64,000 nt of DNA from the NCBI GenBank assembly GCA_003251535.1, contig QKFD01000109.1, positions 30,058 through 94,057 on the forward strand, read 5' to 3'. The translations under genes and the position numbers were made by a program. Source of the DNA: Chromatiales bacterium. GTDB taxonomy: Bacteria; Pseudomonadota; Gammaproteobacteria; Thiohalomonadales; Thiohalomonadaceae. This document shows positions 23,819 through 32,069 of the stretch, piece by piece. The stretch's first letter is position 1; the number at the start of each line of letters is the position of its first letter. The notes beneath the pieces are model-generated. The model worked only from the letters and a program-made list of their open reading frames with translations. It did no database searches and was not told the origin of the DNA.

Positions 23819-25018
23819 ATGACCCCCTATAGCGATGCTGCGCTCGAAACCATGCTGGGTGAGCTGGAGTCGGATCGGGTGGAGCGCAAGGAGTCCTTCA
23901 AAGGTAAGGCGCCCACGACTGTACGGGAAGCGGTCTGCGCCTTCGCCAACGACCTCGCCGGACACGACAAACCTGGGGTGGTATTCATCGGCGTTCGGGA
24001 TGATGGCACCCCTATGGGGCTGGAGATCACCGATGAGTTGCTACGCCAGCTGGCGGATATCAAAACAGACGGCAACATCGCCCCACCCCCCACCCTCCTG
24101 GTGCAGAAGAGACGGCTCTCAGATCACGACCTGGCGGTCATTACCGTGTGGCCGTGTGACACCCCACCAGTGCGCTACAACGGGCGTATCCATGTGCGTT
24201 GGGGACCACGCCGAGGGCTCGCCAGCGCCCAAGATGAACGCATCCTAAATGAGCGGCGTCGCTATCGTGATCGCCCTTACGACATACAGCCTGTGGCTGG
24301 TGCAGGCGTGGAGGATCTCGATCAACTCCGCTTCGAGCTGGAGTACCTGCCATCGGTAGTCGCGCGTGATGTACTGCTGGCCAATGAGCGCAGCCAGGCG
24401 CAGCGACTCGCCGCCACCAAAATGGTCACTAACGACCAACAGCCGCTCCCCACCGTGCTCGGACTACTCATCATCGGCAAGTTGCCATCCAGTTGGTTAC
24501 CCGGTGCCTACACCCAATTCTTGCGCCTTGCCGGTACCGATCTCACCGCCCCTATTTTGGATGAGGAGAGTATCTACGGCACGATCACCGATCAGATTCG
24601 GCGCATCGAGGAGAAGCTCCAGCTCCACAACCTGCGTAGTGTGCAGTTTGTCCAGCAGTCGCTAGAGTCAACGAGTGAGATCTACCCCCTGGAGGCGTTG
24701 CGCCAGCTGGTGCGCAACGCCTATATGCACCGGAGCTACGAGACCACCCACGCCCCGGTACGGATCTATTGGTTTGATGATCGGATCGAGATCCACAATC
24801 CTGGTGGCCCCTACGGTTGCGTCACCCTGGAGAACTTCGGGCAGCCGGGCATCACCGATTACCGCAATCCCAACCTGGCGGAGGCACTGCGCGCCCTCGG
24901 CTTCGTGCAACGCTTTGGGGCGGGCCTTGCCATCGCCCGCAAGGTGTTGGGAGGACGCCTACAGTTTGATGTTCAACCCGGATTTATTGTCGCCATGGTT
25001 GCCGGGGAGGCCACATGA
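23819..25018 (+). CDS. AlbA_2 (Schlafen-like) domain plus C-terminal HATPase-like domain protein
   Basis: ATG 23819 lies behind GAGGAG; the product is 399 residues (an upstream ATG at 23795 lacks such a site). Residues about 12-140 form an AlbA_2 domain: ELESDRVERKESFKGKAP, AVCAFANDLAGHDKPGVVFI and GVRDDGTPMGLEITDEL. The C-terminal third has the HATPase_c_4-like pattern PLEALRQLVRNAYMHRSYET followed by FDDRIEIHNPGGPYG. Such proteins are annotated as ATP-binding transcriptional regulators or as parts of defence loci. Its last codons overlap the ParA-like gene by ATGA, showing translational coupling and probably stoichiometric action. No helicase or nuclease gene follows. Function is unknown. 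Confidence 0.85.
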   Translation: MTPYSDAALETMLGELESDRVERKESFKGKAPTTVREAVCAFANDLAGHDKPGVVFIGVRDDGTPMGLEITDELLRQLADIKTDGNIAPPPTLLVQKRRLSDHDLAVITVWPCDTPPVRYNGRIHVRWGPRRGLASAQDERILNERRRYRDRPYDIQPVAGAGVEDLDQLRFELEYLPSVVARDVLLANERSQAQRLAATKMVTNDQQPLPTVLGLLIIGKLPSSWLPGAYTQFLRLAGTDLTAPILDEESIYGTITDQIRRIEEKLQLHNLRSVQFVQQSLESTSEIYPLEALRQLVRNAYMHRSYETTHAPVRIYWFDDRIEIHNPGGPYGCVTLENFGQPGITDYRNPNLAEALRALGFVQRFGAGLAIARKVLGGRLQFDVQPGFIVAMVAGEAT

Positions 25019-25995
25019 TCAGCTTGGCCTTTTTCAACAATAAGGGGGGAGTCGGCAAGACCTCGCTCGTTTATCACACCGCTTGGATGTTTGCCGCCCT
25101 GGGGTATCGCCCCCTCATGGTTGATCTCGATCCCCAATCCAACCTCTCCATCATGTCACTGGATGAGGGACAACTAGAGGCGCTATGGCCCGAAGAGGGC
25201 CATCCACAGACCTTATATGGGGCGCTACAACCGCTGTTTGACGGTACAGGAGATGTGCAACCGGCCCACATCGAATCCCTCTCTGAGGGGTTAGGGCTAT
25301 TGGTGGGTGATCTAGCGCTATCGCGCACCGAGGATGATCTCTCCACCGAGTGGCCACGTTGCCTAGAGGGACGGGAGCGGGCGTTTCGCGTCACCACTGC
25401 CTTCTGGCGCGTCATTCAGGCAGCGGCCCAGCAGCACCAGGCCGACCTCGCCTTAATCGACGTCGGCCCCAACCTGGGGGCCATCAACCGCGCCGCGCTA
25501 GTGGCGGCCGAGTACGTAGTCGTACCCGTAGCACCGGATCTCTTCTCCCTCCAGGGGTTGAAAAATCTCGGCCCTACCCTGGGCCACTGGCGCACCACTT
25601 GGCAGCAGGCACGGGAGAGGGCACCGCGTACCATGAAGGAACTACCGGCGGGCCAGATGCAGCCCATCGGCTACGTCCTAATGCAGCACGCTGAACGGCT
25701 AGGCCGACCGACCCAGGCCTATGCCAAGTGGCAGGCACGCCTCCCCAACATCTACCGCCAAAGTGTGCTCAACGAGGCGGACAGTATCGGCACAATAGAA
25801 TCCGATCCCAATCAGATTCAGCGCATCAAACACTATCGCAGCCTCATGCCGTTGGCGATGGAGGCGCGCAAACCGATGTTCGCCCTCAAACCCGCGGAGG
25901 GTGCTATCGGCGCCCATCAGGCCAATGTGCAACACTGCTACGACGACTTTCACGCCCTAGTCCAACAGATCAAGGTACGCATTGGTCTGGATTAA
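25015..25995 (+). CDS. ParA/Soj-like P-loop ATPase
   Basis: The 326-residue protein starts MISLAFFNNKGGVGKTSLVY with a deviant Walker A (K-G-G-V-G-K-T-S at 10-17). It continues with a Walker A' PLMVDLDPQSNLS strand and LALIDVGPNLGAINRAALVA (Walker B region). It is longer than minimal plasmid ParA, with a C-terminal helical part (IESDPNQIQRIKHYRSLMPL). No parB gene or parS-like repeat is nearby, which argues against a partition locus. Coupling to the AlbA_2 protein suggests a two-protein ATPase module. It converges with the small gene at 26038, leaving 42 bp between the stops. Confidence 0.88.
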   Translation: MISLAFFNNKGGVGKTSLVYHTAWMFAALGYRPLMVDLDPQSNLSIMSLDEGQLEALWPEEGHPQTLYGALQPLFDGTGDVQPAHIESLSEGLGLLVGDLALSRTEDDLSTEWPRCLEGRERAFRVTTAFWRVIQAAAQQHQADLALIDVGPNLGAINRAALVAAEYVVVPVAPDLFSLQGLKNLGPTLGHWRTTWQQARERAPRTMKELPAGQMQPIGYVLMQHAERLGRPTQAYAKWQARLPNIYRQSVLNEADSIGTIESDPNQIQRIKHYRSLMPLAMEARKPMFALKPAEGAIGAHQANVQHCYDDFHALVQQIKVRIGLD

Positions 25996-26037
25996 ACAGC
26001 GGATGGGGCGCCTGCGCCGTGAAGCGGCGGCGCGGCC

Positions 26038-26442
26038 TCAATCACTGGCAAAGAGTGATCGAAAATCGGCCAGGTACCCCAGCAGCGCCGCCTCTGCCAC
26101 GTTGAATCCACCCGTCAGCCGATGCTCGAAGGTGGGCTCGCCGCAGTAGGTATCGCCCAAGGTGTATTGCACCACCACGGCCCGCCCCACGGCGGTGAAG
26201 GTAATGGAGCTATCGTAGGTGGCCTCAAGCCGCGGGGAGAGGCTGCGCTGCCAGATAAACTCATCCAGCGCGCAGACAAATGGCTGCGGATTGAGAAAAT
26301 AGAGATCCGCGTTATAGCCGCTGAAACGGCCGTGGCCGATATCCACCTCGACCGCTAAGCAGAAAGTGTCTACGGCCAAGAACGGATCACCTGCCCGTTC
26401 CAAGCGAATGGTGCTGGTCCCATCGACGGCGGCGATGATCAT
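26038..26442 (-). CDS. hypothetical 134-residue protein, possibly immunity-type (DUF6228/WapI-like)
   Basis: The product has a strand-rich layout: VDTFCLAVEVDIGHGRFSGY, then NADLYFLNPQPFVCALDEFI, ending with GFNVAEAALLGYLADFRSLF. The pattern V-E-V-D-x-G-x-F-S-G-Y-x-A-D followed by an acidic helix resembles small cytoplasmic proteins of the DUF6228/WapI-type immunity group, a tentative match. No signal peptide is present. It is 18 bp downstream of the secreted-protein gene at 26461-26943 on the same strand, so the two may be co-transcribed at the end of the nif/molybdenum series. Confidence 0.5.
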   Translation of the reverse strand: MIIAAVDGTSTIRLERAGDPFLAVDTFCLAVEVDIGHGRFSGYNADLYFLNPQPFVCALDEFIWQRSLSPRLEATYDSSITFTAVGRAVVVQYTLGDTYCGEPTFEHRLTGGFNVAEAALLGYLADFRSLFASD

Positions 26443-26460
26443 GGCCCCTCAACCCAGGCG

Positions 26461-26943
26461 CTACAGATACTCTGCCCCCTCCTTGAGCATGGTCTCTGCG
26501 TAGGTCATCGCCTTGGTGCTGCCGTTGAGGCTGAAACGAACCACCTTGAATTTCCCGGATGCCATCGGCACCGCGATGCCGACCACATGGGACTTGAGCA
26601 GGATCTCGTGGATCAGATCGAACTCGGTCAGCACCAACTCATAGCGGCCGTCGTTCTCGCTACAGAGGGTGTTCATGGAGAGGGCCGAATACTCGGCATT
26701 GACCAACACCGGATAGACGCTGCCATCCTCGCACTGCACATCGGCAATGAGGACATGGAGGCAGCGGTCCAACTCCTTCAGGCAGCGATAGGCCAGGACC
26801 TTGCTGAAGTCGTCCTGTCCGGTCAAGGCCACCAGATCGCCGTTGTCCGCCCGCACCACCGTCCAATCGCCAAAGGTCACCTCCTCGGCCTGCGCCAGGG
26901 AGGTGAAGAGCGCTAGTGCAAACCCTAGCCATAGACGCCGCAT
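26461..26943 (-). CDS. exported IalB-like protein
   Basis: ATG 26943 follows AAGGAG and starts a signal peptide (RRLWLGFALALFTSLAQA); the product is 160 residues. The mature start EEVTFGDWTVVRADNG resembles the F-G-D-W opening of the invasion-associated locus B (IalB) family, and a late IAVPMASGKFKVVRFSLNGS recalls its closing strand. Four mature cysteines (CLKELDRC, C in ADVQCEDG, C in MNTLCSEN) suggest disulfides in the periplasm. The family assignment is tentative. It lies 88 bp after nifQ and may end that transcript, although nothing ties it to nitrogen fixation. Confidence 0.5.
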   Translation of the reverse strand: MRRLWLGFALALFTSLAQAEEVTFGDWTVVRADNGDLVALTGQDDFSKVLAYRCLKELDRCLHVLIADVQCEDGSVYPVLVNAEYSALSMNTLCSENDGRYELVLTEFDLIHEILLKSHVVGIAVPMASGKFKVVRFSLNGSTKAMTYAETMLKEGAEYL

Positions 26944-27031
26944 ACGGCTCTCCTTCAGATCGCCCACCATAGTCAAACGCTATTGGCGGGGTGTGGTCGC
27001 AGATACCACCCTGACGAATCAAGCAGAGCGG

Positions 27032-27643
27032 CTACGAGGGTCTATTGGTGGGGGCAAATTGGATGGGCTCGGCCTTATCTTCAGAGCCAAAGCACTCTAG
27101 GTAGTCGGCACACTCACCGCAAGTGGGTGATTGGCAGATGAGCACCTCAGCCTGTTCACAGAGCTGACGATAGAAGAACTTCTTCCACTTCATGTCGCCC
27201 ACATTTTTGGCGTGGAGCGCCGGGAAGTTGTCTAGTAGCACGCGATTGAGTACGCCGCGATTGGGTAGTCCCATATCCTGCCAGAGGTGGTTACCGGCCA
27301 TGCTGGCGGTAGCCACCGCCAGTGCCAACCACTCCACGGCCTCGTCGTCGGAGCCGCGGTGCGCCAATAGCAGTTGCAGCAGGTCGTCAAACTCCCCTTC
27401 GCGGTCAGACAGGAGGGGCTCGGCCGGCGTCGCCGCCACTAACCCGGCCGCCTCTAGGGCAGGGAAAAAACGCTCGGCAAGCTGCGCCATGGTCGCACGC
27501 GAGAGGCCGGCGATGGGGATATCGTAGGGCGCGCTACGCAGAGGGGCGTTGCCGATCACACCGGCGAGGGCCAGCACCAATGGTGAGTCGGGCACAGCAG
27601 CGCCGGCGAGCAGTTCCGGATAGGTCGGCAACGCCATAGACAT
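27032..27643 (-). CDS. nifQ: NifQ, molybdenum donor for FeMo-cofactor synthesis
   Basis: The 203-residue protein shows the NifQ core: NHLWQDMGLPNRGVLNRVLL, then FPALHAKNVGDMKWKKFFYR, then the cysteine motif C-x4-C-x2-C-x5-C (CQSPTCGECADYLECF) that binds an Fe-S/Mo cluster. NifQ delivers Mo to NifEN/NifH for FeMo-co assembly in the cytoplasm. Its ATG overlaps the mop stop codon (TAATG), so the two are translationally coupled, which fits a Mo storage-to-insertion handoff. An internal ATG two codons later is an alternative start. Family call is firm. Confidence 0.95.
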   Translation of the reverse strand: MSMALPTYPELLAGAAVPDSPLVLALAGVIGNAPLRSAPYDIPIAGLSRATMAQLAERFFPALEAAGLVAATPAEPLLSDREGEFDDLLQLLLAHRGSDDEAVEWLALAVATASMAGNHLWQDMGLPNRGVLNRVLLDNFPALHAKNVGDMKWKKFFYRQLCEQAEVLICQSPTCGECADYLECFGSEDKAEPIQFAPTNRPS

Positions 27644-27849
27644 TACGCCTTTTCTACAAATACTGCGGTGGCCTTCACCGCGGCGGTCACCTTATCACCC
27701 ACCTTCAGCCCCATCTCTTCCATAGAGCGGGTGGTAATGATGGAACTCATGATGCCTGCGGCGGTTTCAACATCGATCTCCGAGACCGCTTCGCCACGCA
27801 CGATGGCCTTAATGGTCCCCTCGAACTGATTGCGAACAGAGCTTTTCAT
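27643..27849 (-). CDS. mop: Mop (molbindin), single-domain molybdate-binding protein
   Basis: ATG 27849 has AGGAG at ideal spacing; the 68-residue product is the size of a single Mop domain. The sequence SSVRNQFEGTIKAIVRG followed by SIITTRSMEEMGLKVGDKVT and VKATAVFVEK is diagnostic. Molbindins assemble as hexamers and bind molybdate or tungstate between subunits, acting as an intracellular store. Coupling to nifQ implies supply of Mo for nitrogenase cofactor. The 181-bp leader contains a strong terminator-like hairpin (27886-27946), so it may have its own control besides read-through from nifA. Confidence 0.95.
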   Translation of the reverse strand: MKSSVRNQFEGTIKAIVRGEAVSEIDVETAAGIMSSIITTRSMEEMGLKVGDKVTAAVKATAVFVEKA

Positions 27850-27885
27850 GGCGTTTCTCCTGAATAGTTCCAAAAGGTCTTTGCC

Positions 27886-27946
27886 AAAAAAACGTGCAGC
27901 GCCCCCGTTCGACGCTTAAGAATCGAGCGAGCAATGGCGCTGCACG
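27886..27946 (-). terminator. long-loop intrinsic terminator between nifA and mop, possible attenuator
   Basis: On the minus strand CGTGCAGCGCC is followed 32 bases later by GGCGCTGCACG and then directly by seven Ts (plus-strand A-run 27886-27892). The 11-bp stem is perfect. The loop can fold further through TCGA elements and a CTTAAG core. It ends 36 bases before the mop ATG. It would stop nifA transcripts, or act as a conditional terminator in the mop leader if a promoter lies upstream in 27950-28030. Confidence 0.75.
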
Positions 27947-28030
27947 GCAGTAGTTTATGACATTTTCGCGCTGACCTTGGGCGTGCCACAAAATTTTTTT
28001 TATGCCCATCGAACCTTTTTGGGGGGCTAC

Positions 28031-29623
28031 CTATGGCTTACGCCCTTGAACGCCGCGAAAGGCCTTGTGGTCGAGCTGGTATTTGGCCATGCGTAGCCCC
28101 AGGATGCGTCGCGTCAAACCGAGATCGGTGGCCGCCTCGGTCATGTTGCCGCGCCGGAGTTTCAGCGCCTCAACAATCATCTCGTACTCAATGGCGTTGA
28201 GCCGCGTCTCTAGGGTGCCACTCTCACCGGTGGCCACCTTGGAGACCACCGGGGTCTGGAGCGAGGGGGGGAGATGGTAGCCGTGGATCACCCCCTCCTC
28301 CGCCAGCAGCATCGCCCGCTCAATGACATTCTCCAGCTCTCGCACATTGCCGGGCCAGTGGTAGCAGAGCAGCATATTGAGGGCCGGGGTGGAGAGCCGA
28401 TTCACCTCGATTCCCATATCGCGGGCAAATTTGGCGACGAAGTAGTCGGCCAGGGCGATGATGTCATTGCCGCGATCCCGCAGCGGCGGAATGGTAATGG
28501 GGAAGACATTGAGCCGATAGTAGAGATCCTCCCGAAACTCCCCCTCGCCCACCATGCTCAAGAGGTGGCGGTTGGTGGCGGCAAGCACCCGCAGATTGAC
28601 CTTGATGGGGGTGTTCCCCCCCACCCGCTCAAAGGTCTTCTCCTGGAGTACCCGCAGCAGTTTGGCCTGCATCGGTAGCGACAACTCCCCCACTTCATCG
28701 AGGAAGATGGTGCCACCATCCGCCTCTTCAAAGCGGCCGCGCCGTTGATTGGTGGCGCCGGTGAAGGAGCCGCGTTCGTGGCCGAACAGTTCGCTCTCGA
28801 TGACACTCTCCGGCAGGGCCGCGCAGTTGAAGATGACAAAGGGGCCGGTGCGGGTGGGGCCGTTGTAGTGGATGGCGTGGGCCACCCGCTCTTTACCTAC
28901 CCCGCTTTCACCGAGGATCAGCACCGTGGTGCGCGAGCGACACACCTTCTCGATGAGGCGGTAGACCTCGCGCATCGGTTTGGAGTTGCCGATGATATTG
29001 TCTGGTTTGAACTTCTCCTCCAGTGCCTGCCGCAGGCGCAGATTCTCCGCCTCCAGCTCCGCCTTGTGGACATTCTCCAGGAGATAAAGCTCCACCGCCT
29101 GGGCGGTGGTGGCGGCGAGGATGGAGAGGATCTCTACATCCAGCTTCAGCAGTTGACTGTTGTCGTAGATCCGCTCGGCACTGATGGCCCCCATCACCTT
29201 GCCACCGCGGGTGATGGGCACACAGAGAAACGAGAGTTTTGATACCGCTAGGTCTTCGCGGCTGCCGGTGCGATTGAGAAACTCCGGCTCATCGCTGATG
29301 CAGGGGACAACAATGGTCTGCCCGGTCTCCACCACTTTGCCGGTGATCCCTTCGCCCAGTAGATAGATCCCGCGCGCCGCCTCCTCTTCCGTCAGGCCGA
29401 GGCTCTCGTGGATAAAGATACTGCCGGAGTCGGGGTTGTAGAGGGTCACCATGCCGCGCACCACCTTCATGTGGCGCCGCATCAGTTGCAGCAGGATCTG
29501 CAAGGTGGTGGCGAGGTTGCCGCTCTCGGTGACGATCCGGCTCATCTCATAGAGCAGTGGCAACAGATTGGTGCGGCACTCACCGAGGTTGCACTCGCAA
29601 AACTGGGGCGCTGGCGTACTCAT
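28031..29623 (-). CDS. nifA: NifA, sigma-54-dependent activator of nif genes
   Basis: ATG 29623 has AGGAG upstream; the product is 530 residues. Order: N-terminal CECNLGEC cysteines, a GAF domain about 30-175 (GLTEEEAARGIYLLGEGITG, FLCVPITRGGKVMGAISAER), and a sigma-54 AAA+ domain about 205-435. The AAA+ domain has Walker A GESGVGKE, loop HERGSFTGA (Ser in place of the usual first Ala), Walker B GTIFLDEVGEL and LYYRLNVFPI. A C-terminal HTH reads GNMTEAATDLGLTRRILGLR. The cysteine-rich linker typical of oxygen-sensitive NifA proteins is absent, suggesting the NifL-controlled or otherwise oxygen-tolerant class. No nifL is seen. It sits 146 bp after the TonB receptor gene. Confidence 0.96.
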   Translation of the reverse strand: MSTPAPQFCECNLGECRTNLLPLLYEMSRIVTESGNLATTLQILLQLMRRHMKVVRGMVTLYNPDSGSIFIHESLGLTEEEAARGIYLLGEGITGKVVETGQTIVVPCISDEPEFLNRTGSREDLAVSKLSFLCVPITRGGKVMGAISAERIYDNSQLLKLDVEILSILAATTAQAVELYLLENVHKAELEAENLRLRQALEEKFKPDNIIGNSKPMREVYRLIEKVCRSRTTVLILGESGVGKERVAHAIHYNGPTRTGPFVIFNCAALPESVIESELFGHERGSFTGATNQRRGRFEEADGGTIFLDEVGELSLPMQAKLLRVLQEKTFERVGGNTPIKVNLRVLAATNRHLLSMVGEGEFREDLYYRLNVFPITIPPLRDRGNDIIALADYFVAKFARDMGIEVNRLSTPALNMLLCYHWPGNVRELENVIERAMLLAEEGVIHGYHLPPSLQTPVVSKVATGESGTLETRLNAIEYEMIVEALKLRRGNMTEAATDLGLTRRILGLRMAKYQLDHKAFRGVQGRKP

Positions 29624-29769
29624 GTCACTCAAGCTCCTAGTACTCTTCGGACTCCTGCGGGTCGTTGTGCGCCCACTCCCTTGCCGCCACCGATCCACCC
29701 TCGCCCGGGCCACCCGTTGCAACGAGATCGATGGGGGGAGGTCCCCCCACCGACCTACCCTCCGCCGGC

Positions 29770-32046
29770 TCAGAAGCTGACGGAGACGGTACCCAGGAGG
29801 GTACGCGGGGCGCCGGGGTAGTAGTTGTAGGCGCCGGTGCTCTGGACCTCACTGGCGTTGATCTGACCGATATACTCCCGATCCAGCAGATTGATGGCCG
29901 CCAGTTTTAGCTCCAGCGCACCAAATGAGAGTTGGCGCTGGTAGCCGAGGGTGAGATCGACCGTGGTGTAACTGGGCACCTCTTCGCGGTGGGCCGAATC
30001 GGCATAGCGACTGCCGACAAAGCGCACCACCGGCGCCACGCTGTAGTTTTCAGTGGGCTGCCACTTCAGCCCCAGGTTGGCCATCCACTCCGGCACATCG
30101 GGCAGCTGCTCCCCCTCCACCTTGAGGAGGGCGCCACCGGCGGTCACCACATCCTTGTCGAACACCGCCCGGTTGTAGGAGAGGGCGCCAAAGAGATCGA
30201 CCCGCCGATCCCACGACCAACCCGCCGCCAGCTGCGCCCCCACATGGTGGCCCTCGCCGACGTTCTGGGAGTAGGCGGTCCCCACCACTGGGTCGTAGAA
30301 GGAGACCCCCTTGTCGCGGAATTTGGCGTAATAGAGGGTGGGCTCCAGGTAGCCGTGGGCAAACTCCATGCGCAGCCCCAGATCAACGCCATCGGCGATC
30401 TCCGGCTTGATCTTGTCCAGCACATCTTGGGCGCTGACGCCGGCGGCGGCGAACAGGGCGTACTGCCCTTGGAAGGAGTTCCAAGCGTTGAAGGCGGCGG
30501 CCCCCATGGTGCGACCGGCAGAGAACTTCAGCTCCAGCCCCGGCCGGAGCCGATAGTTGGCGGCCAGATAGGGGAGCCACAGCTCCTCCTCCTGGCCATC
30601 GGCGCTGCGGTCCGCCACCACACCGGAGGATTGGGCCAGGGCGGCGTCGTAGGAGAGATCGCCCACACCGCTGGTGTTGTAGAAGTCGATACTGGCCAGA
30701 GTCTCCTGCACATAACGCACGCCCCCCTCCAGGCTCAAGGCATCGAAGTCGTGGCGTGCGGTGAAGTAGAGGCTGTCGAAGGTGTGGTCTTCGGTCACCT
30801 TGGCCAGCATGGTCCAGTTGCTGAAGGTGAGGTGGCCGGCGCTGTCGGCGCTATACATCTTCCAGGCGGTGGGCGGCCCGGGTGGCTCCATGGTGTAGTG
30901 CCAGTAGCCGGCCACGAGATCGGTCTCGGCCAGACGGGTACGCAGCTCGGTCACCACCCCGCTGGAGTCGTGGTCGATGAGCCACTTGCGCACCTTGCCG
31001 GTGGCCACGGCGGAGAGGTAGTAGCCCTCCTCCTGGGAGTAGTAGGGCTTCACCACCACACTGGTCTGCGGGCTCACCTGGTACTCGAACTCGGCGATGA
31101 TGGCGCTATTCTCGAACGCCTGGCGGTTGTGGTCGTAGTAGTTCTCCCGCGCCGCCGGATCGGCCGAGTAGTCGTAGTCGCGGTAGGTGGAGAGATCGGA
31201 GGCCTGTTCGTAGTTCAGGGGGCGGTAGTTGTGCTGCGCCATGTCAGAGCGGGTGAAGTAGAGCCGCGCCGTCAGATCCCCAAATGGCCGCTCGGCCGCC
31301 AAGGTGAGGTTATCGGCATGGTCCGGCGCCTCGCCGGGGCCGCGCCACTTATCGGCCGAGGCGCTGGAGCCGGAGAAGAACAGGCGGGTACCACCGGCAA
31401 ACTCACCGCTATCGAGGCGGGCGTAGCCGCGCCAAAACTGCTCACTGCCGGCGCTCATCACCACCCGCCGCTCGGCGTCTGCGCTGGGCCAACGCAGCCG
31501 GGAGTCGAGGGTGCCGTAGGTGTTGAAGAGATCGATGGCATCGGGCGGCACGGGCCCCTGATGCAGCGTCACCCCGGCGATATTCTCCTGGTCAAACAGC
31601 CATAGGTAGCCGGGACCCGGCCCCATGCCCGTCAGCGGCAGGCCATCCACTGTGCCGTTGGCGCCGTGGGTGGCGTTCTCGCCCCGTACCCGCAGCCCCT
31701 TATTGCCGCCAGCGATGTTGGCGTAGCCGTAGGCATCCACGGTCTGCGCCTCGACCGAGGGTAGACCGGAGACCGCGCTATAGGCGCTCCCCCCCCCTGG
31801 GGCGGCGAACAGCGCCATCCCTTCTGGGGTCACTTCAAATTGGGTGCCACTGCCCCCACCGGGTGCCACCAACTCCCCCTCTTCTGCCGGCGGCTGACCC
31901 TCTACGCTCACCGTGCCGAGCGGGGTCGCCTCCTCGGCCCCCACCGGCAGCGCCACCCAGAGGGCGAGGGCCGGGAGTGCCAAGCGGCGATAGGGTGGCC
32001 GGCGGGGGGCCACGGGATGGGGGGATGCGAAAACTCTGGATACCAC
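29770..32046 (-). CDS. TonB-dependent outer-membrane receptor, candidate molybdophore/metal receptor
   Basis: GTG 32046 follows GAGGAG by about 9 bases; the 758-residue product begins with a signal peptide ending LPVGAEE. A plug domain covers about 60-170 (GLRVRGENATHGANGTVDGL), and the 22-strand-type barrel runs to a terminal aromatic, ...GTVSVSF, as outer-membrane assembly requires. A classic TonB box is not obvious, although TPLGTVSVEG near the mature start may serve. The gene follows the ABC ATPase by 23 bp on the same strand, so the receptor and the inner-membrane importer form one route. Ligand specificity cannot be read from sequence; the ModE-like operators upstream and the Mop/NifQ neighbours suggest chelated molybdenum, against iron as the default. 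Confidence 0.88.
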   Translation of the reverse strand: MVSRVFASPHPVAPRRPPYRRLALPALALWVALPVGAEEATPLGTVSVEGQPPAEEGELVAPGGGSGTQFEVTPEGMALFAAPGGGSAYSAVSGLPSVEAQTVDAYGYANIAGGNKGLRVRGENATHGANGTVDGLPLTGMGPGPGYLWLFDQENIAGVTLHQGPVPPDAIDLFNTYGTLDSRLRWPSADAERRVVMSAGSEQFWRGYARLDSGEFAGGTRLFFSGSSASADKWRGPGEAPDHADNLTLAAERPFGDLTARLYFTRSDMAQHNYRPLNYEQASDLSTYRDYDYSADPAARENYYDHNRQAFENSAIIAEFEYQVSPQTSVVVKPYYSQEEGYYLSAVATGKVRKWLIDHDSSGVVTELRTRLAETDLVAGYWHYTMEPPGPPTAWKMYSADSAGHLTFSNWTMLAKVTEDHTFDSLYFTARHDFDALSLEGGVRYVQETLASIDFYNTSGVGDLSYDAALAQSSGVVADRSADGQEEELWLPYLAANYRLRPGLELKFSAGRTMGAAAFNAWNSFQGQYALFAAAGVSAQDVLDKIKPEIADGVDLGLRMEFAHGYLEPTLYYAKFRDKGVSFYDPVVGTAYSQNVGEGHHVGAQLAAGWSWDRRVDLFGALSYNRAVFDKDVVTAGGALLKVEGEQLPDVPEWMANLGLKWQPTENYSVAPVVRFVGSRYADSAHREEVPSYTTVDLTLGYQRQLSFGALELKLAAINLLDREYIGQINASEVQSTGAYNYYPGAPRTLLGTVSVSF

Positions 32047-32069
32047 TGCGCTGTTCTCCTCTTACAGGT

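Noticed and set aside
25015..25995. Plasmid-type partition locus
   Set aside because: The ParA-like gene is not followed by parB and no iterated parS-like sites flank it, while chromosomal housekeeping genes surround the region.
27975..27990. Possible sigma-54 (-24/-12) promoter before mop, from TGGCACG on the minus strand
   Set aside because: The -12 element is missing: no TTGC at the required spacing, and no TGT-N10-ACA activator site for NifA was found in 27850-28030.
29932..31605. Long open frame of 557 codons on the plus strand opposite the TonB receptor
   Set aside because: It is the antisense shadow of a GC-rich gene; it lacks a ribosome site and reads as Val/Gly/His-rich low-complexity sequence, while the receptor frame has signal peptide, plug and terminal Phe.
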